A stretch of DNA of 64,000 bases from Amborella trichopoda (taxonomy: Eukaryota; Streptophyta; Magnoliopsida; Amborellales; Amborellaceae), in contig NW_006498246.1 of the NCBI RefSeq assembly GCF_000471905.2, positions 1,001,711 to 1,065,710 of the forward strand. The letters are read 5' to 3'. Positions 1 to 12,440 of this stretch are shown in pieces; positions within the stretch are counted from its first letter, which is position 1, and each line of letters begins with the position of its first letter. The notes under the pieces are model-generated. The model was not told the DNA's origin. It ran no database searches and saw nothing but the letters and a program-made list of their open reading frames with translations. Both the position numbers and the translations under genes were made by a program.

Positions 1-690
1 GAGGGGAGAATAATTGACAGAGGTAAGTGTGGGGGAAATGAAATAGTTACATTGGGGGAGAGATAATAATTTATTTTTGTTGAGTAATTCAGTGGGGAAG
101 CAAGTCGCTACTCTTTTTTTCAGATTAATTAAGGAGCTTTTGAAAGTGTCGATAAGTGGTGTCAGTAGGATCGGAAACTACAACATGGGAACTAGGAATG
201 GGGAGTAATACCACCATAAGCTAGCCCTTTTCCTGAGGAAAAAAATAATTGAGAGAGTTTATTGATGCAATTTTAGTGTTCTTAATGTTAAGTTACTCAA
301 ATTTAATTTTAATTCATGGAGAGAAATACATAAGGGAGAGAGAAAATAATTGAGAAATAAGCATAGGGGAGCGAGAGAAGAAAATATTAACATTGGGGTG
401 AGAGATACATAAATATAAGAAATGATTAATGTGAGTTTGCATTTATTTTGATAGAGAGATAAACATGAGAGAGAGAGAGAGGAAGAGAAAGAGAGACACA
501 ATAAAAGATTAACATGCGAAAGAGAGACTTTGGGAGGTAGAGAATAATTGAGCGAGATAAGTGTGGGGAAAGAGAGAGAGGGAGGTAAATATTAACATGG
601 GCGGGAGCGAGATATACATGGGGAGAGCGATAAGAGGGCAGATTTAAAAACAAAAGAAAAAAAAAAGAAAAAAATGACATGCGGTGAGAG
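1..690. repeat. Purine-rich (GA) low-complexity tract
   Basis: About 690 bases dominated by A and G on the + strand. Degenerate recurrences of words such as gagataagtgtgggg, attaacattgggg and gagagata suggest a decayed minisatellite. The complementary strand reads open as Ser/Leu-rich peptides only because it is pyrimidine-rich. No gene is supported. Confidence 0.7.
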
Positions 691-2999
691 AATAAAGCGG
701 TGATTCTCTTGCTTAATATAAAACTATTTGGATTACGAGCGTTGTATGTAGAACATAATTATCATTCATATAAATAATAATATAAGTACGTAACATATGG
801 ATTATGTTATCGTGAAATAATCATGTGAATTTGCTTTAGGTGATCAGGTATGTATGCATCATTTTATCATTTGAATAGAAAAATATTAAAATGAAGGGTG
901 TAAATTTATGTATAATTTGTACTTTTTAAAATATATAAGATAATGGCATAACATGAAAGAAATATCCAAATGGAATAACAATATTAACTAGCTATTCACA
1001 TATAAAAGAATTCAAATAATAGAAAATGCAATGAATTTGAATAGCAGTTTCATGAATGAAATATTAAGTAGTGGTTGTTCTAGAATATGATATATATTTG
1101 TCATCATGTATTTCACTATTGTTTGATTTCAAAAAGTATTTAGCATGACCCGAACTTCAAAAATGTGATTTGTTTTAGGATCTTTTGTATTATTTGTTGA
1201 ACATGATCTACAATATTTGCCTGCACTAATTGATGAATTTTAGATTTAAGCATTATAGATTAATCTATTTTGTGATAAAATATAAAAATAAGAATTAGAT
1301 ATATTTGATGCAATAAATTATGTAGTGCATATACTTGTTGTTGAAGGCTGTGAAGTTGTTATGTTGATGTACCGAATAGATGCTTTACTTCTTTACCAAA
1401 AATTGTTACTTTCAATTCGATTGTGTCATCTATTATTCTATATTGGAGACAATACCTATAAAAAATTTATGTTATCCGAGTTTTTGTGTATTAAATATAA
1501 TAAAATAATAATTTTGGTTCATGGATATCTTACATGGAACATGTTTTGACATTATCTGATAGGCACTTTGAGCAATGATGTTTTATTTTTACCAAATTGG
1601 AATGTTTTTGTTAAACATTACAAGCATATCTCGTCGTCGACATGAAGTATTGTCGCTTGACTTGTGAAATTATGTATTTCACCTACATAAATTTTGATAA
1701 TATGTTGTTAATTTTTATAAATATTAGTATACATTAGATAGATTTTTATTAGCTCATACAGTTTGTCGCTCGACAATATCCATATTGGTTATTTCTTTTA
1801 TTGTCTTTGATGAGGATCCACTTTTTCTTTTTGTGATGATGTCAATGTTGTAATTTCTAATATTCTATAATTTTAAATCATGGATCATGAAAGTTTATAT
1901 GTTTAGTTGTATGGTATGAAGAATAATAAAATATAGTCAACTTACCATTACTTAAACTGAAAATAAACTTTTATTGCTCGATTCCTATATAATCTTGTTC
2001 ATTTAGAGAATGATGTGTCTGTAAAAAATGGAAGACTTTTAGTTACATGCATTTTATATAATATTTTTGTAAAGCTAAATTTTTTAAAAATGAGATATTT
2101 AACATATGGTAACCTAATGTTTGTGATAATCATTATTTTGTTTGTGGATTCTTGTTCTAGGCTATCCTTAGCAATTTGTCCCAAAAGTGCTACATTGATT
2201 CGATTGTGCCTATGTAACAAATGATATATAATTATTATATAAATAATTATAACAAAAAATATTTGTGTGAGTGTTTTTGTGTGCATTAGCTTAAATGAAA
2301 AAGTGGGTAAAGTAATGTTTACTTGTCATCCATAAGAAATAAATCTCTTCTGTTTGATATGACATTGTCATTTTCCTCCGAAAATTAATAAGATGACCAA
2401 ACCAAACGACTACTCCCAATAAGTCTACATCATTAATAAAAGATCAGTGGATGTTTTGCATGTGTAAATAAATACATTGGATTTAGTTGTTATAACGTTT
2501 CTCACCTTTGCAGGTTTTACATTGACGAATGATGATGCCTCTAGCATATATAGAAATGGATAGGACTTTTCATAAGGAATTTCAATATCAATGTCAATTT
2601 CTTGGATATTTATGCAACGAGTTACAATGAACCCTATACTCATTTGGTAACGCTTGATACTCCTTTATGCTCTTTCGGAACATTATTTTAGTTATTTTGT
2701 ATACTGATGTTTCTTATAGTGTAAACATGAAGAGATCAAAGTCACTATCATTTATAATTCCTTCGATCTCTACTCCATCAAAATAATTGAGTATATAAAT
2801 GACCAAAGATAATTAATTGTGAAATTAGTACTATAACATAGTACAAAAAATATGTGCAATTATTTTATGTGGATAACCTTATGTTTATAAATAGCCGCTT
2901 CATGTGTCTTTGTTCAGACCTATCATCAAATTATTTTGTTTCTATTCTTCCAAGTAACAATTTCGCTTTTACGTGATCATGTTTATTGTGCTCAAAGAC
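691..2999. other. AT-rich intergenic DNA, no gene seen
   Basis: Strongly AT-rich sequence without recognisable coding or RNA features. Short open frames occur on both strands (for example 2425-2643 minus) but match no family I recognise and lack splice or codon-use support. It may be old transposon sequence, since it leads into the Helitron remnant that follows. Confidence 0.5.
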
Positions 3000-4480
3000 A
3001 TGGTTAAATGGTATCTCTAGATCTTCCATCATGTAATATGAATAATAAAACTCTTTCAATATATAATAAAAGAATTACATTATTTGAACTCATTGTACCA
3101 TATTTTTTTACGGCGAATATATAAGTTGTTGTAAATTTCTTTATATTAAATTTTTTTATATACGATATTCTCTGTGAAATTTTCTTTTTGCCCATGCAGT
3201 GAATATTCTTTAATATATACTTTTGTGTTTTCTTTTGTTATAGCCCTAGACAATACAATACATAGTTGGTCATTAGACATAATCGTCCAAAAAAGTTCCA
3301 ACCAAGGGGATTATTTGTTCGCAAGCTTTATTAAATGACATGGAAAATGCAAGGCAAGTCGGGAATTGTTTCCTCTTAAACTTTATTGGGTAAGTAGAAT
3401 CTTCTGGTGTAAGTATCATTATCTGTGGGAGGATTACAATATCTCCTGTATGTTTTCCATCAATTATCTCAGCTTCGATTGTATTTTGAGTGAATTCCTT
3501 ACTCAATAATTTTGTCCCATTACAGATACTGTCTTTTGGGATTAATTATTTTAACAATATAACTGGTGCACTAACTTTTAATGTTAATATATGAGGAGGG
3601 GAGTCGCATCATGTTAGGCTATTAAAAAATTCCTTAGGATTTAGCTTGTGAATATCTTCAGGCACAATATCAAAGCTGTTGTACGCATGTTCCTATCCTA
3701 GAAAGATTGATATTGTTGCATCATTCAACTTATCAATAATATCATTTAGTGTAGCTAATATTGCATGCCATGCTAAATTGATTTCGATATACCAGTTTGA
3801 AAGACGTCATATTTTTTCGAGCCAGTGATATGGATTTTTGCCATTTGGTATTTTGACCATCATGTCTTCTGGTATTCTCATAAAATCTTCAAATATTGTT
3901 TCTTTAGGGCATGTTGGATAAGTAGAAGTTTCTAAAAGCGGGAGTTAAATGTCTCACTTCCATGTTTGATATTGTTGTGTGGAAGTTGTAACGTAGTGGG
4001 ATAGTTCTTTCCACTCTCAAAAACTCCACATATCAAATGAACTCTTAGTTCCATCTCCAATACGGAGTAGGAAAGAAGCAAATGATAGGTCAAATCTTGC
4101 TTGCATGTTTTGGTCTAGTTGTAGTTTAATGACTTAGGGGCCGAAAATAGGAACTTGTTTTTGAATTCACTACAATTTATGCTCTTGTTTCACATATGGG
4201 ATTTGTTGAAAGTTTCCAGCATAGACTATTATTTTTTCCCCAAATGGTAATGATAACATCACATCTTGGAAGGTTCTATCCACTACTTACAAAAGCACAC
4301 TTCATCATCATGGGTGCTTCATCCTATATTATAATTTGACTACCTCTTATTATGTTACTGACTTTGCTTTACTTGGGTATATTACATAGATTTTAGTGTA
4401 GGACTGAGGGATTTTGAACATGGAATGAGTTGTTCATCCATCAGACAAGTTTGTTGCTGTTGTTCCTAAAGAGATTGTAG
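3000..4480 (-). mobile_element. Helitron remnant A: decayed PIF1-type helicase
   Basis: Minus-strand pieces read in the order expected of the PIF1-like helicase half of a Helitron RepHel protein, with many frameshifts and stops. Around 4400-4450 the reading resembles the ATLSDGRTTHSMFKIP segment, with a stop inside. Near 4300-4340 it reads IIWDEAPMM, a Walker-B-like motif. At 3273-3506 the C-terminal part reads EAEIIDGKHTGDIVILP followed by FPTCLAFSMSFNKACEQ, where active helicases usually have LAFAMTINKSQGQ. The 3000-3900 part is closely repeated at 7100-7960. It is a dead copy. The Rep domain and the Helitron ends (TC, hairpin, CTRR) were not found. Family assignment rests on remembered motif order. 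Confidence 0.72.
3906..4043. mobile_element. Short MITE inside Helitron remnant A
   Basis: This 138-base block is a shorter, diverged relative of the element at 31492-31731. Both share gataagt-gaagtttct near the left end, a 'ccatgtt(t/c)gatatt' core and 'ccactc-caaaaactcca' near the right end. It interrupts the helicase pieces, so it inserted later. Confidence 0.5.
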
Positions 4481-4599
4481 GCAAGGCAAGATGTTGTTAC
4501 TTCTCGCTATTGCCAATAATGCATAATACATAATTCTAATTGGAATTTCTCCCTCTAAGTCACATAACGTCATGTGCAAGGATCGCAAAAGAGAGAAAT

Positions 4600-6720
4600 C
4601 TCCAAACTAGTTAGGTATTGGAGAGAAGAGAGAATTCCCATGAAGTTGATTTCAGAGAGATAAACAAGCTTCTTAAGGGATGCATCTATGGGCTTAGAGA
4701 TTAAACACCTCGATAAGATTGTGATTATGACTCTAGAGAGCGAAGATATAGATTGGTTTCATTGTGTACTTGAGGATACCAGATTTAATACATTGAGTCG
4801 AAGCACCTCCAATCTCTTGAAGTCTTGGATTAGAATTTTTAGATACAGGTTCTTGAGTTCTAATGGTAGTGAAAACATATAAAACATTGGAGAAGAGGAG
4901 AGGTCCAAGTGAATTAATGAAGTCAATTAGGCAATTTCCATAGCGACTTGGCTTGAAAAACCAGAGTTGGAAAGGCTGAGATAGGCCAAGCATTTCAGTT
5001 TGTGAATTCTACGAGGAATTGGTGAGAACGATAAATCATTGAAGCTGGGGTCCAAGTATCGAATGTGGGTTCGATTAAAAAGAGATGAATCGATGATACC
5101 AGAGAGCGAGGTTTCTTCGTAGTTGGTTTAGTTGAGTTTTTCAACTAGTTCAGTAGAATCATTGTAAGTTATGTCTTTCCCTAAGCAACAGTCAAAGTTG
5201 ATTACCCATGATTAAAGCCTAAGTGGGTTGAGGACTAAACCTTGCTTGAATTGGAGGACTAAACCATCTAGGTAATGGAGAAAAGAGAGTTCCCATTGAA
5301 ACTGATTTCAGAGAGAGAAACAAGCTTATTTAGGGACGCGACTATAGGCCCAGAGATTGAACACCTCGATAAGATTATGATTCTAAAACTAGAGAGCAAG
5401 GATAGAGGCTGACTCTATTGAGTGCTTGAGGATGCCAGATCTAATCCATTGAGTCGAAGCACCTTCAATCCCTTGAGGTCTTGGATTAGAATTTTTAGGT
5501 CTAGGCTCTTGAGCTCTAATGGTGGTGAAAACATAGGAAATATTGAAGAAGATGAGATGTCTAAGTGAACTAATGAAGTCAATTGAGCAATTTCCAAAAG
5601 GACTTAGCTTGAAAAACCAAAGTTGGAGAGGCTGAGATAGGCTAAGCCTTTCAGTTTGCGAATTCCACAAAGAATTGATGAGAACGAAAAATCATTGAAG
5701 CTGAGGTCCAAGTATCGAATGTGGATTAGATTAAAGAGAGATGAATCGATGATACCAGAGAGTGGGGTTTCTTCAGAGTTGGTTAAGTTGAGTTTTTCAA
5801 CTAGTCAAATGTAATCGTTATAGATTATGCACTCTCTTGAGCAACAATCAGAGTTGGGTGTCCATGATTGAAGCCTAAATGGGTTGAGGACTAAGCCTGG
5901 CTTGAATTGGATGACTACATAGGTGTCCATAATTGAAACCTAGGTGGGTTGAGGACTAAGCCTTGCTTGAATTGGAGGATTAAACCATTCAGGTATTGAA
6001 GAAGAGAGAGTTCCCATTGAAGTTGATTTCAAAAAGAGAAACAAGCTTATTAAGGGACGCATCTATGGGACCAGAGATTAAACACCTCGATAAGATTATG
6101 ATTCTAAGACTAGAGAGCAAGGATAGAGACTGGCTCCATTGAGTGCTGGATGATTTCATATTTTAATCTATTGACTCGAAGCACTTCCAATCTCTTGAGG
6201 TTTTAGATTAGAATTTTTTGGTCCGAGCTCTTGAGCTTTAATGGAAGTGAAAACATGGAAAATATTGGGAAAGATGAGCGGTCCGAGTAAACTAATGAAT
6301 TCAATTAAGCAATTTCCATAGGGACTTGGCCTAAAAAACCAGAGTTGGAGAGGCTCAGATAGGCCAAGTCTTTCAGTTTGTGAATTCCATTGGGAATTAT
6401 TGAGAGCGAGAAATCATTGAGGCTGAGATCCAAGTACTGGATGTGGGATAGATTGAAGAGAGACGAATCGATTATACCAGAGAGTAGGGTTTCTTCGGAG
6501 TTGATCAAGTCGAGTTTTTCAGCTAGTCCAATGGAATCGCTGTAGGTTATGCCCTCCTCTGAGCAACAGTCAGAGTTGGGTGTCCATGATTGAAGCCTAG
6601 GTGGGTTGAGAACTAAGCATTGCTTGAATTAGAGGAGGAAGGTGATTTGATTATTTGCACATAAGGTAGCATTGGCTTTAACTATAAAGAAGATTAAGAA
6701 GTAAGAAATGACTTATATTT
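4600..6720 (-). pseudogene. Three tandem broken 5' fragments of an LRR receptor-like protein (RLP)
   Basis: Read on the minus strand, the same unit occurs three times (about 5990-6720, 5270-5985 and 4600-5265; anchors at 6048, 5326 and 4669 give spacings of 722 and 657). The best-preserved unit reads an LRR N-terminal cap, LQSWTPNSDCCSEEGITY. LRRs follow, reading SGIIDSSLFNLSHIQYLDLS, NGIHKLKDLAYLSLSNSG and FLGQVPMEIA (6305-6508). The second unit preserves MEIAQLTSLVHLDISSSSIF and KILIQDLKGLKVLRLNGLDL (5415-5597). This is the start of a plant Cf/Verticillium-type RLP, a plasma-membrane immune receptor family, but the ectodomain, membrane helix and tail are missing. Stops and frameshifts occur throughout. 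Each copy runs straight into the next copy's cap, so this is tandem duplication of one fragment, not three genes. Confidence 0.78.
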
Positions 6721-7099
6721 GTTAAGTTATGTGATTCATTGAAGAAAATGGAGAGACAAGTTTGCTTGTGAGATCCATATTTCTTTTCATGAGAACCCCC
6801 CCTCTCTCTATTTGAGTGAATCTCCTTTCTAAGTTTAAATCATCACATCTTAGATCCATTGAAATAAGTCAGGCTGAAGGCTCGAATGTGGTTAAGAAAA
6901 AGGACAAACAAGGATGTTATATTCTTTGACAGTTGGGATCTTGGGCTTGTTATATTCCACGGTTGTTCAAATAAGGGATGCAATCCCTCAATACATCGTA
7001 AAAAAAGAGAGTCCCTCATTTGAGGGGTCGAATCAACTCATAAAATTACTAAAAAGGTTAAATGACCACAAATTACCTTTTGGAGTTAACTTTTAAATT

Positions 7100-7965
7100 T
7101 CTATTTCAATTAGGTTTGTCTTAGAAAAAGTTAAAAAAGTTACCATGTTAACTTTTATTATGTAGTATTCCATAATTTTCAAACTTGGATTATAAAGAAT
7201 TTCTAAAAGAATTATATTATTTGAGCTCATTGTAACATATCTTTTTACTAGGAATATATGAATTGTTGTAAATATCTTTATATACAATATTGTTTGTGAA
7301 ATTAACTTTTTGCTTATGCACTAAATATTCCTTAATATATATTTTTGTCTTTTCTTTTGTTGTAACCTTAGAATACAATATATAGTTGGTCATGGGCAAA
7401 AACATAATCCTCCAAACAAAATTCCAACTGAGGGGATTGTTTGTCCTTGAGCTTTATTAATTGTTATGGCAAATGCAATACAAATATGGAATTGTTTCCT
7501 ATTGAAATTTATTGGGTAAGTAGAGTCTTATGGTAGAAGTATCGATATCATGGGAGGAATACAATGTTTCCTATATGCTTCCCATCAATTATCTCAGCTT
7601 CGATTGTATTTTGAGTAAATGCCCTACACAATAATTTTGTTCAATTACAGAGATCGTCATTTAGGATTAAATATTTCAACAATATAACTGGCACATCAAC
7701 TTTTAACCTCAACATATGGGGAGGGGAGCCACTTGGTGTTAGGGTATTCATAAATTCGTCAAGATATAAATTGTGAATATCTTCAGGCATAATATCAAAG
7801 CTGCAGTAGGCATGTTCCTCTCCTGGAAAGATTGATATTACCACATCATTCAAATCATCAATTATATCATTTCATATAGTTAATATTGTACGTTATGCTA
7901 AAATTGATTTTGATATACCATTTTGAAAGACGTCATGGAAGATTATTTTTGCGAACCACTAATAT
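7100..7965 (-). mobile_element. Helitron remnant B, helicase C-terminal part
   Basis: Minus-strand duplicate of 3000-3900 at clear nucleotide similarity, including the helicase 3' flank. The frame at 7641-7853 reads FPGEEHAYCSFDIMPEDIH and then PSGSPPHMLRLKVDVPVILL. These match the SFD and 'LPPHKL-LKVG-PIMLLRN' region of Helitron helicases. The upstream helicase part is not collinear: it lies at 8090-8790 on the opposite strand. Confidence 0.72.
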
Positions 7966-8089
7966 GGATTTCTTATTGGGTTTTTGTGGCTTAAAAGTCT
8001 TATGAGAGCTTGTATTCAAATATTTAATATAATAGAACATAAACTCAGTGGGAGTATGGTCTCTTGTGGACCAAGATAGAAAAATATTA

Positions 8090-8790
8090 TTTGTCGATAC
8101 TCAAACTTGGCTTGATGTGCTAGGGCAGTCGAATGGAAAAACCTTTATTCTTACCTAATATATAAAAAGTTAATTAGTTTTTTGAAGTAACGGTAATGCT
8201 CAATTTTAAAAAATAATGTTTTAGTAAAATTATCGTTAATATCCCTCCTAAATTTTGTAATAATATTAGGTCATCATCATGATGACGGAGCACCTATGAT
8301 GACAAATAACCTATAATGACGAAGTATGCTTTTGAAGCAGTGGATAGAACCTTCCACAATATTACATCATCACTACTATTTGGGAAAAATAATGATTCTT
8401 TGTAAAGAATTTTGACAAGTCTTGCATGTAGTACCCCATGAAACAAGAGTAGAACTTGTAGCGAATTCAATAACAAATTCCTATTTATGGCCCTTAAGTA
8501 ATTAAACTACAGCTATACCAAAATATGCAAGCACTATCAAATTCAAAAACAATTCTCATTTATGGCCCTCAAGTAATTAAATTACAACTATACCAAAACA
8601 TGAAAGCAATATCAAATTCAAAAACAATTCTCATTTATGGCCCTCAAGTAATTAAATTACAACTATACCAAAACATGCAAGCAATATCTAATCCATCATT
8701 TGCTTCTTTCCTAATCTATATTGGAGATGGCACTGAAAAAATTTGAAGATTGTATAAGAATATCAAAAGACATGATGGTCAAAATACCAA
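8090..8790 (+). mobile_element. Helitron remnant B, helicase N-terminal and middle part (inverted)
   Basis: Plus-strand pieces resemble the front half of the helicase. GQSNGKTFILT near 8128-8160 stands where the Walker A motif GTGKTFLY is expected. DDGAPMMTN near 8280-8310 matches DEAPM, and LQLYQNMQAISNPSFASFL matches the LTQNMRA-DP-FS-FL motif. It is opposite in strand to 7100-7965, so the copy was broken and inverted. Several stops show it is dead. Confidence 0.65.
8455..8693 (+). repeat. 75-bp tandem repeat inside the helicase remnant
   Basis: Two near-identical 75-base units (8520-8594 and 8595-8669) are flanked by a diverged partial unit (8455-8519) and a truncated one (8670-8693). Because 75 is a multiple of three, the duplication keeps the helicase frame and repeats the peptide around the QLYQNM motif. 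Confidence 0.85.
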
Positions 8791-8879
8791 AGGGCAGAAA
8801 TGAAAGTTGGACAAGGCGATCGAGTACAATGTATATAGCTTTTAATTTTTCTTTTTCTCATTGATTATAACACTTACAA

Positions 8880-9059
8880 AAGTCCAAGTATAATAAAACT
8901 CATTTGAAATAAACAAGTAAATAACCAAAAAGTGACTCTCACATGATGCTAATAATTACAACTTCTTTTGTGCAATGAATAAAACCAACATAATGCTTAT
9001 AGGAGCAAGAAAGCATAAGAAATAAGGTATTGTAAAGCACAAAGTAAAGATGCTGGAAG
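8880..9059. other. AT-rich spacer, nothing recognised
   Basis: Intergenic bases between the Helitron pieces and the LTR-like block. No coding, RNA or repeat signal was recognised. Confidence 0.4.
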
Positions 9060-10694
9060 ATTATTGTAACTAGACTTAGTACACCCCACACTTGGTGTCC
9101 TCCTCCATTACGTATGAGATCAATGGTTTATCTTAGATCTACAAAGTATGAGAAAGCTAAGGTTTCAACCCTTCGCAATATGCGAGCATGAAACAACTAG
9201 GAGGCCATAGTCTAGACCTCAATGGCTAGTGGTAGGGGCATGCCCCTCGCTTAGCCTTAGCTTGGGCGTAGCCCCTATTTTCTACCCCTAAATATTATCT
9301 AAGGGGAGATGGAGAGATCTTAGAGAGACAAAGCAGTTAGAGGGTGGCATGCTTCCCCAGGGAGAGTAGAGAGATATGAAAGATGTAGGGAGACGTGTGT
9401 GAATATAAGATGAGATGCCCCTTATTTATAGAGTTTCCAGGGGTTAAGTTTCCTTAGGTTAGCTATTTTTATTGAGATTAGATCCAGACTATTGATCATA
9501 GGATACTTGTGGAGTGAGAAATCTGAGCCATCTAATTCTTCGATTAATCATCATAATTCAAAAGAATGTGCTAGAACCTTATCCTTCAGCTTCCTAAACC
9601 TAATTCCTATCAAATAATAAATTATAAACAATAAATCATAGTTTCTTATCTCTTTAATAAATCTCTTTATTCACAGACATTTTTTTAATATTCAAACTTC
9701 TTATATATCAAAAGTTTCCATAACATATATCTTTTGAATATCCAAAACTTCTTTCATATCAAAAGTTTCCATGATACATATCTTGTTAATTGCCTTGGTC
9801 AATAAGATATAGACAATAGGAAAATGATATACCCACTAAGGGTGGCATGATATTTATGAGGCTCCCATGTGGGCCCCACACGCATATCTCATGTGATCCT
9901 ATAGTGGCCCCCATATCATATATGATTTATGAAAATATAAAATTAAATTTTAGAATATGAGAAATCAACTTTATTTATCTCTGAATATCTAAATACTAAA
10001 AAAATAGTATCTCTTAATGTATAAATATCTTTTGTAAAAATAAAATATCCAGAGACTCATAAAAATTCAAATAATCAATCTAAAAATCATTTCACATCAA
10101 AATAATTAATTCTAAATAATTTTGATGGGAATAGAATCCAACTAGGTCTAGGAGTTATAATATCTCTGAAGCGCTCAATCTTCTACTGTAGACTATGATC
10201 CACGACTTGCTTTCTCAAACTGACCCAGCAGTTCACATAACCCACAGACCACTGCAGGGGTTTATGATTGGGCTACCAAAGTCAGCCAATAGAAAAGGGA
10301 ACACATTCTCAGTCTATGGATTACATGTTTTCCCCTAGAGACGAGTCTAATATCACATAGACTTGATGCAACCACAGGTCTATGGTGCATATGGGTAATC
10401 TCTCGCACATGTACATGGTTCACCTTCAATGGTAACTCGCTTTTCTTATATGATTATCATATGTACATGCCACGTGATGATTTAGTTATAAGGCTTTACT
10501 CCTCATCTCTAGAGACCAACCATCACACAAAAGGATCACACAGTCCTTTAACTCACGCTTCTGGGCAACTCCGACATCACCAAGGGATGCCACTTCAAAG
10601 CCTCATCAGTTTTGTTTCATACCCAGGGGGACATCAGTGACATAATGTTGAGAAACTTGCGACATTTATAGACACGGACACCTGTTAACACTAC
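9060..10694 (-). mobile_element. Possible solo LTR or LTR-retrotransposon fragment
   Basis: A non-coding block of higher complexity than its surroundings. On the minus strand it could begin TGTTAACAGGTGTCC at 10692 and contains a good TATA sequence, CTCTATAAATAAGGGG, near 9438-9423, as in the promoter of a plant LTR. I could not find a matching left end, a target duplication, a primer-binding site or any gag/pol reading, so the class is tentative. Confidence 0.3.
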
Positions 10695-10734
10695 CCCCGG
10701 GCCTTTTCATGTGATGTCAAATATCAAAGTAAAT

Positions 10735-11300
10735 GATTATTCCTTTTCAAAAATTTTTAAGGTGATTATCCTTTTATACCCTATTTTTTATTTTCATATC
10801 ACAATAGATCCAAAGATTCAAAATATATCTTCTACCTCCCTGATTAACTTTATCCACTTTTAAGTATTTTTTTAACCCTAACAAATATAAAAAAGATATG
10901 CTCATTCTAAACCCTTCCTCTCTTTACGTGATATATTCCTCCCAAATTTCTCTCTCTTTAACCTTCACCCTCTTTGTCTCTCTAACGGGGGGGGAGAGAG
11001 AGAGAGTGATAGACATAGGGGAGAAAGTGTGAAAATAGGTAGAGAGAGATTTAGGGGAAAATCACGTGAAGATAGAGAATGATGGTGTTTAAAAATGATA
11101 TATCTTTCTTATATTTGTTTGGAGGGAAAAAAAATATGTTTAAATGGGATAAAGTTAGCTTAGGGGATTAAAAGATTTAAAACTTAGAATTTTTATGACC
11201 CAAATTATGTTTTGAAAACTTGGGTTTATTGAGATATAAAACTTAAAAATAGGGGTATGGAGATATTTTTTCTTTTTTTAATAATGGAATTGCTTACTTT
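10735..11300. mobile_element. Foldback element with arms of about 250 bp
   Basis: The left arm (about 10750-10990) and the reverse complement of the right arm (about 11000-11290) share long matching words. Examples are aactttatcc-att-aa, caaatataa-aaagatat, cacgtgat and aaatctctctct. The axis is at cggggggggagagag near 10986-11000. Such long inverted repeats are typical of non-autonomous Mutator-like or foldback elements. No target duplication was resolved. Confidence 0.65.
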
Positions 11301-11634
11301 TCACTTATAAAAAAGAGCATACTAAACCTTAAGAAGCATCTTATTCATATATAATATTTTGTAAGCCCAATACACAGCTAAAATCATCAAAGATAAGAAT
11401 CATCCACAATTAAAAGTTAATGATATATACATATTTTAATTTTGTATAGGGTAGTGTCAATTTATATAATATTTTATTGATTTTCTAGCATGCATGTACG
11501 TCCGCTAATATTATGGTAGTCACAATTCTTGACTAAACAAAACTAAATGAAAACCATAGTATAGAGGGTTACCACAATCCAATCAAATGTTGAACGATAA
11601 CATATAAGAAGTAGGAGCTGCAAGAATCGGACTT

Positions 11635-11825
11635 GGGTTTGAGTGGTTAGTGGCTAACATTTAATAATGCCGTATCTCAAGTTTGATTCCTACTGCTGAG
11701 TTAACAATAAAAAAAAGGAATTACGACTTGCTAAAACATGACATAAACTCAAATATTGATTCTTACATTTAAGTTAACCAAAAAGAAAAAGAAATTAAGA
11801 CCTGTCAAAACATGACAAACACTCA
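11635..11825 (+). mobile_element. tRNA-derived SINE-like copy with repeated tail
   Basis: A box-A-like word (GTTTGAGTGGTTAGTGGC) and a box-B-like word (AAGTTTGATTCC) are spaced as in a tRNA promoter and followed by an A-rich tail. The box-B-to-tail part is repeated once, diverged, about 70 bases downstream (to 11825). Similar copies lie at 12345-12440 and 54290-54380, both minus. Confidence 0.5.
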
Positions 11826-12344
11826 ACTAATTGCAAAATAACTCTTTTGTTAAAGTATTACAGGTGATTTTATGTTAGTGACTACTTTTAATATTTCACT
11901 ATCCTCTCTATTGATTCTCCGGCCCTCTCCAACACAAAAAGTCACATGAAATTTCCATCTATTCTTGAGGGAAATATAACATGATTTTTTTGTTAACATA
12001 ACATCTACACCCCTTAGTTTATCACCGTCCAATCAATGCGTTGGACTGTGAAGAAGGCCCGTACTATTCGTCAATTCAAATTATTTGGGTGGGACCCCAC
12101 TTCTTCCATCATCGTCCAACATTTGATGACACGGTGATGACAACTGGGTTAATATCATGCGGACTCCACTACTCCTCTACTTGACAAGAAAGTTTCGCAC
12201 GAGCGTATACTACTCACTCGTGCGACATGTCAATCTCTAAGTGGCGAGCAATAAGGCCATGCCAAGTTATATTTACATATTTACTATTAGCACCCATACT
12301 TCCAAATGGCCCACAAAACATGCATAAGATTTTCTATCTTTTTT

Positions 12345-12440
12345 TTTTGTTTGTTTACGAGGTTATGTTGGAATAGAACTTGAGACGTAGTGCTATGAAA
12401 ACCTAGCTACTACCAATTTGACCCAAGCTCAATTTCAATT
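12345..12440 (-). mobile_element. SINE-like copy
   Basis: On the minus strand it reads GCTTGGGTCAAATTGGTAGT, then GTCTCAAGTTCTATTCC, then a poly-A-rich tail. This is the same order and spacing as the copy at 11635. The box B is changed at one central base. Confidence 0.45.

Noticed and set aside
259..680. Ser/Leu-rich minus-strand frames
   Set aside because: They arise from the purine-rich low-complexity tract. There is no domain, start context or splice support.
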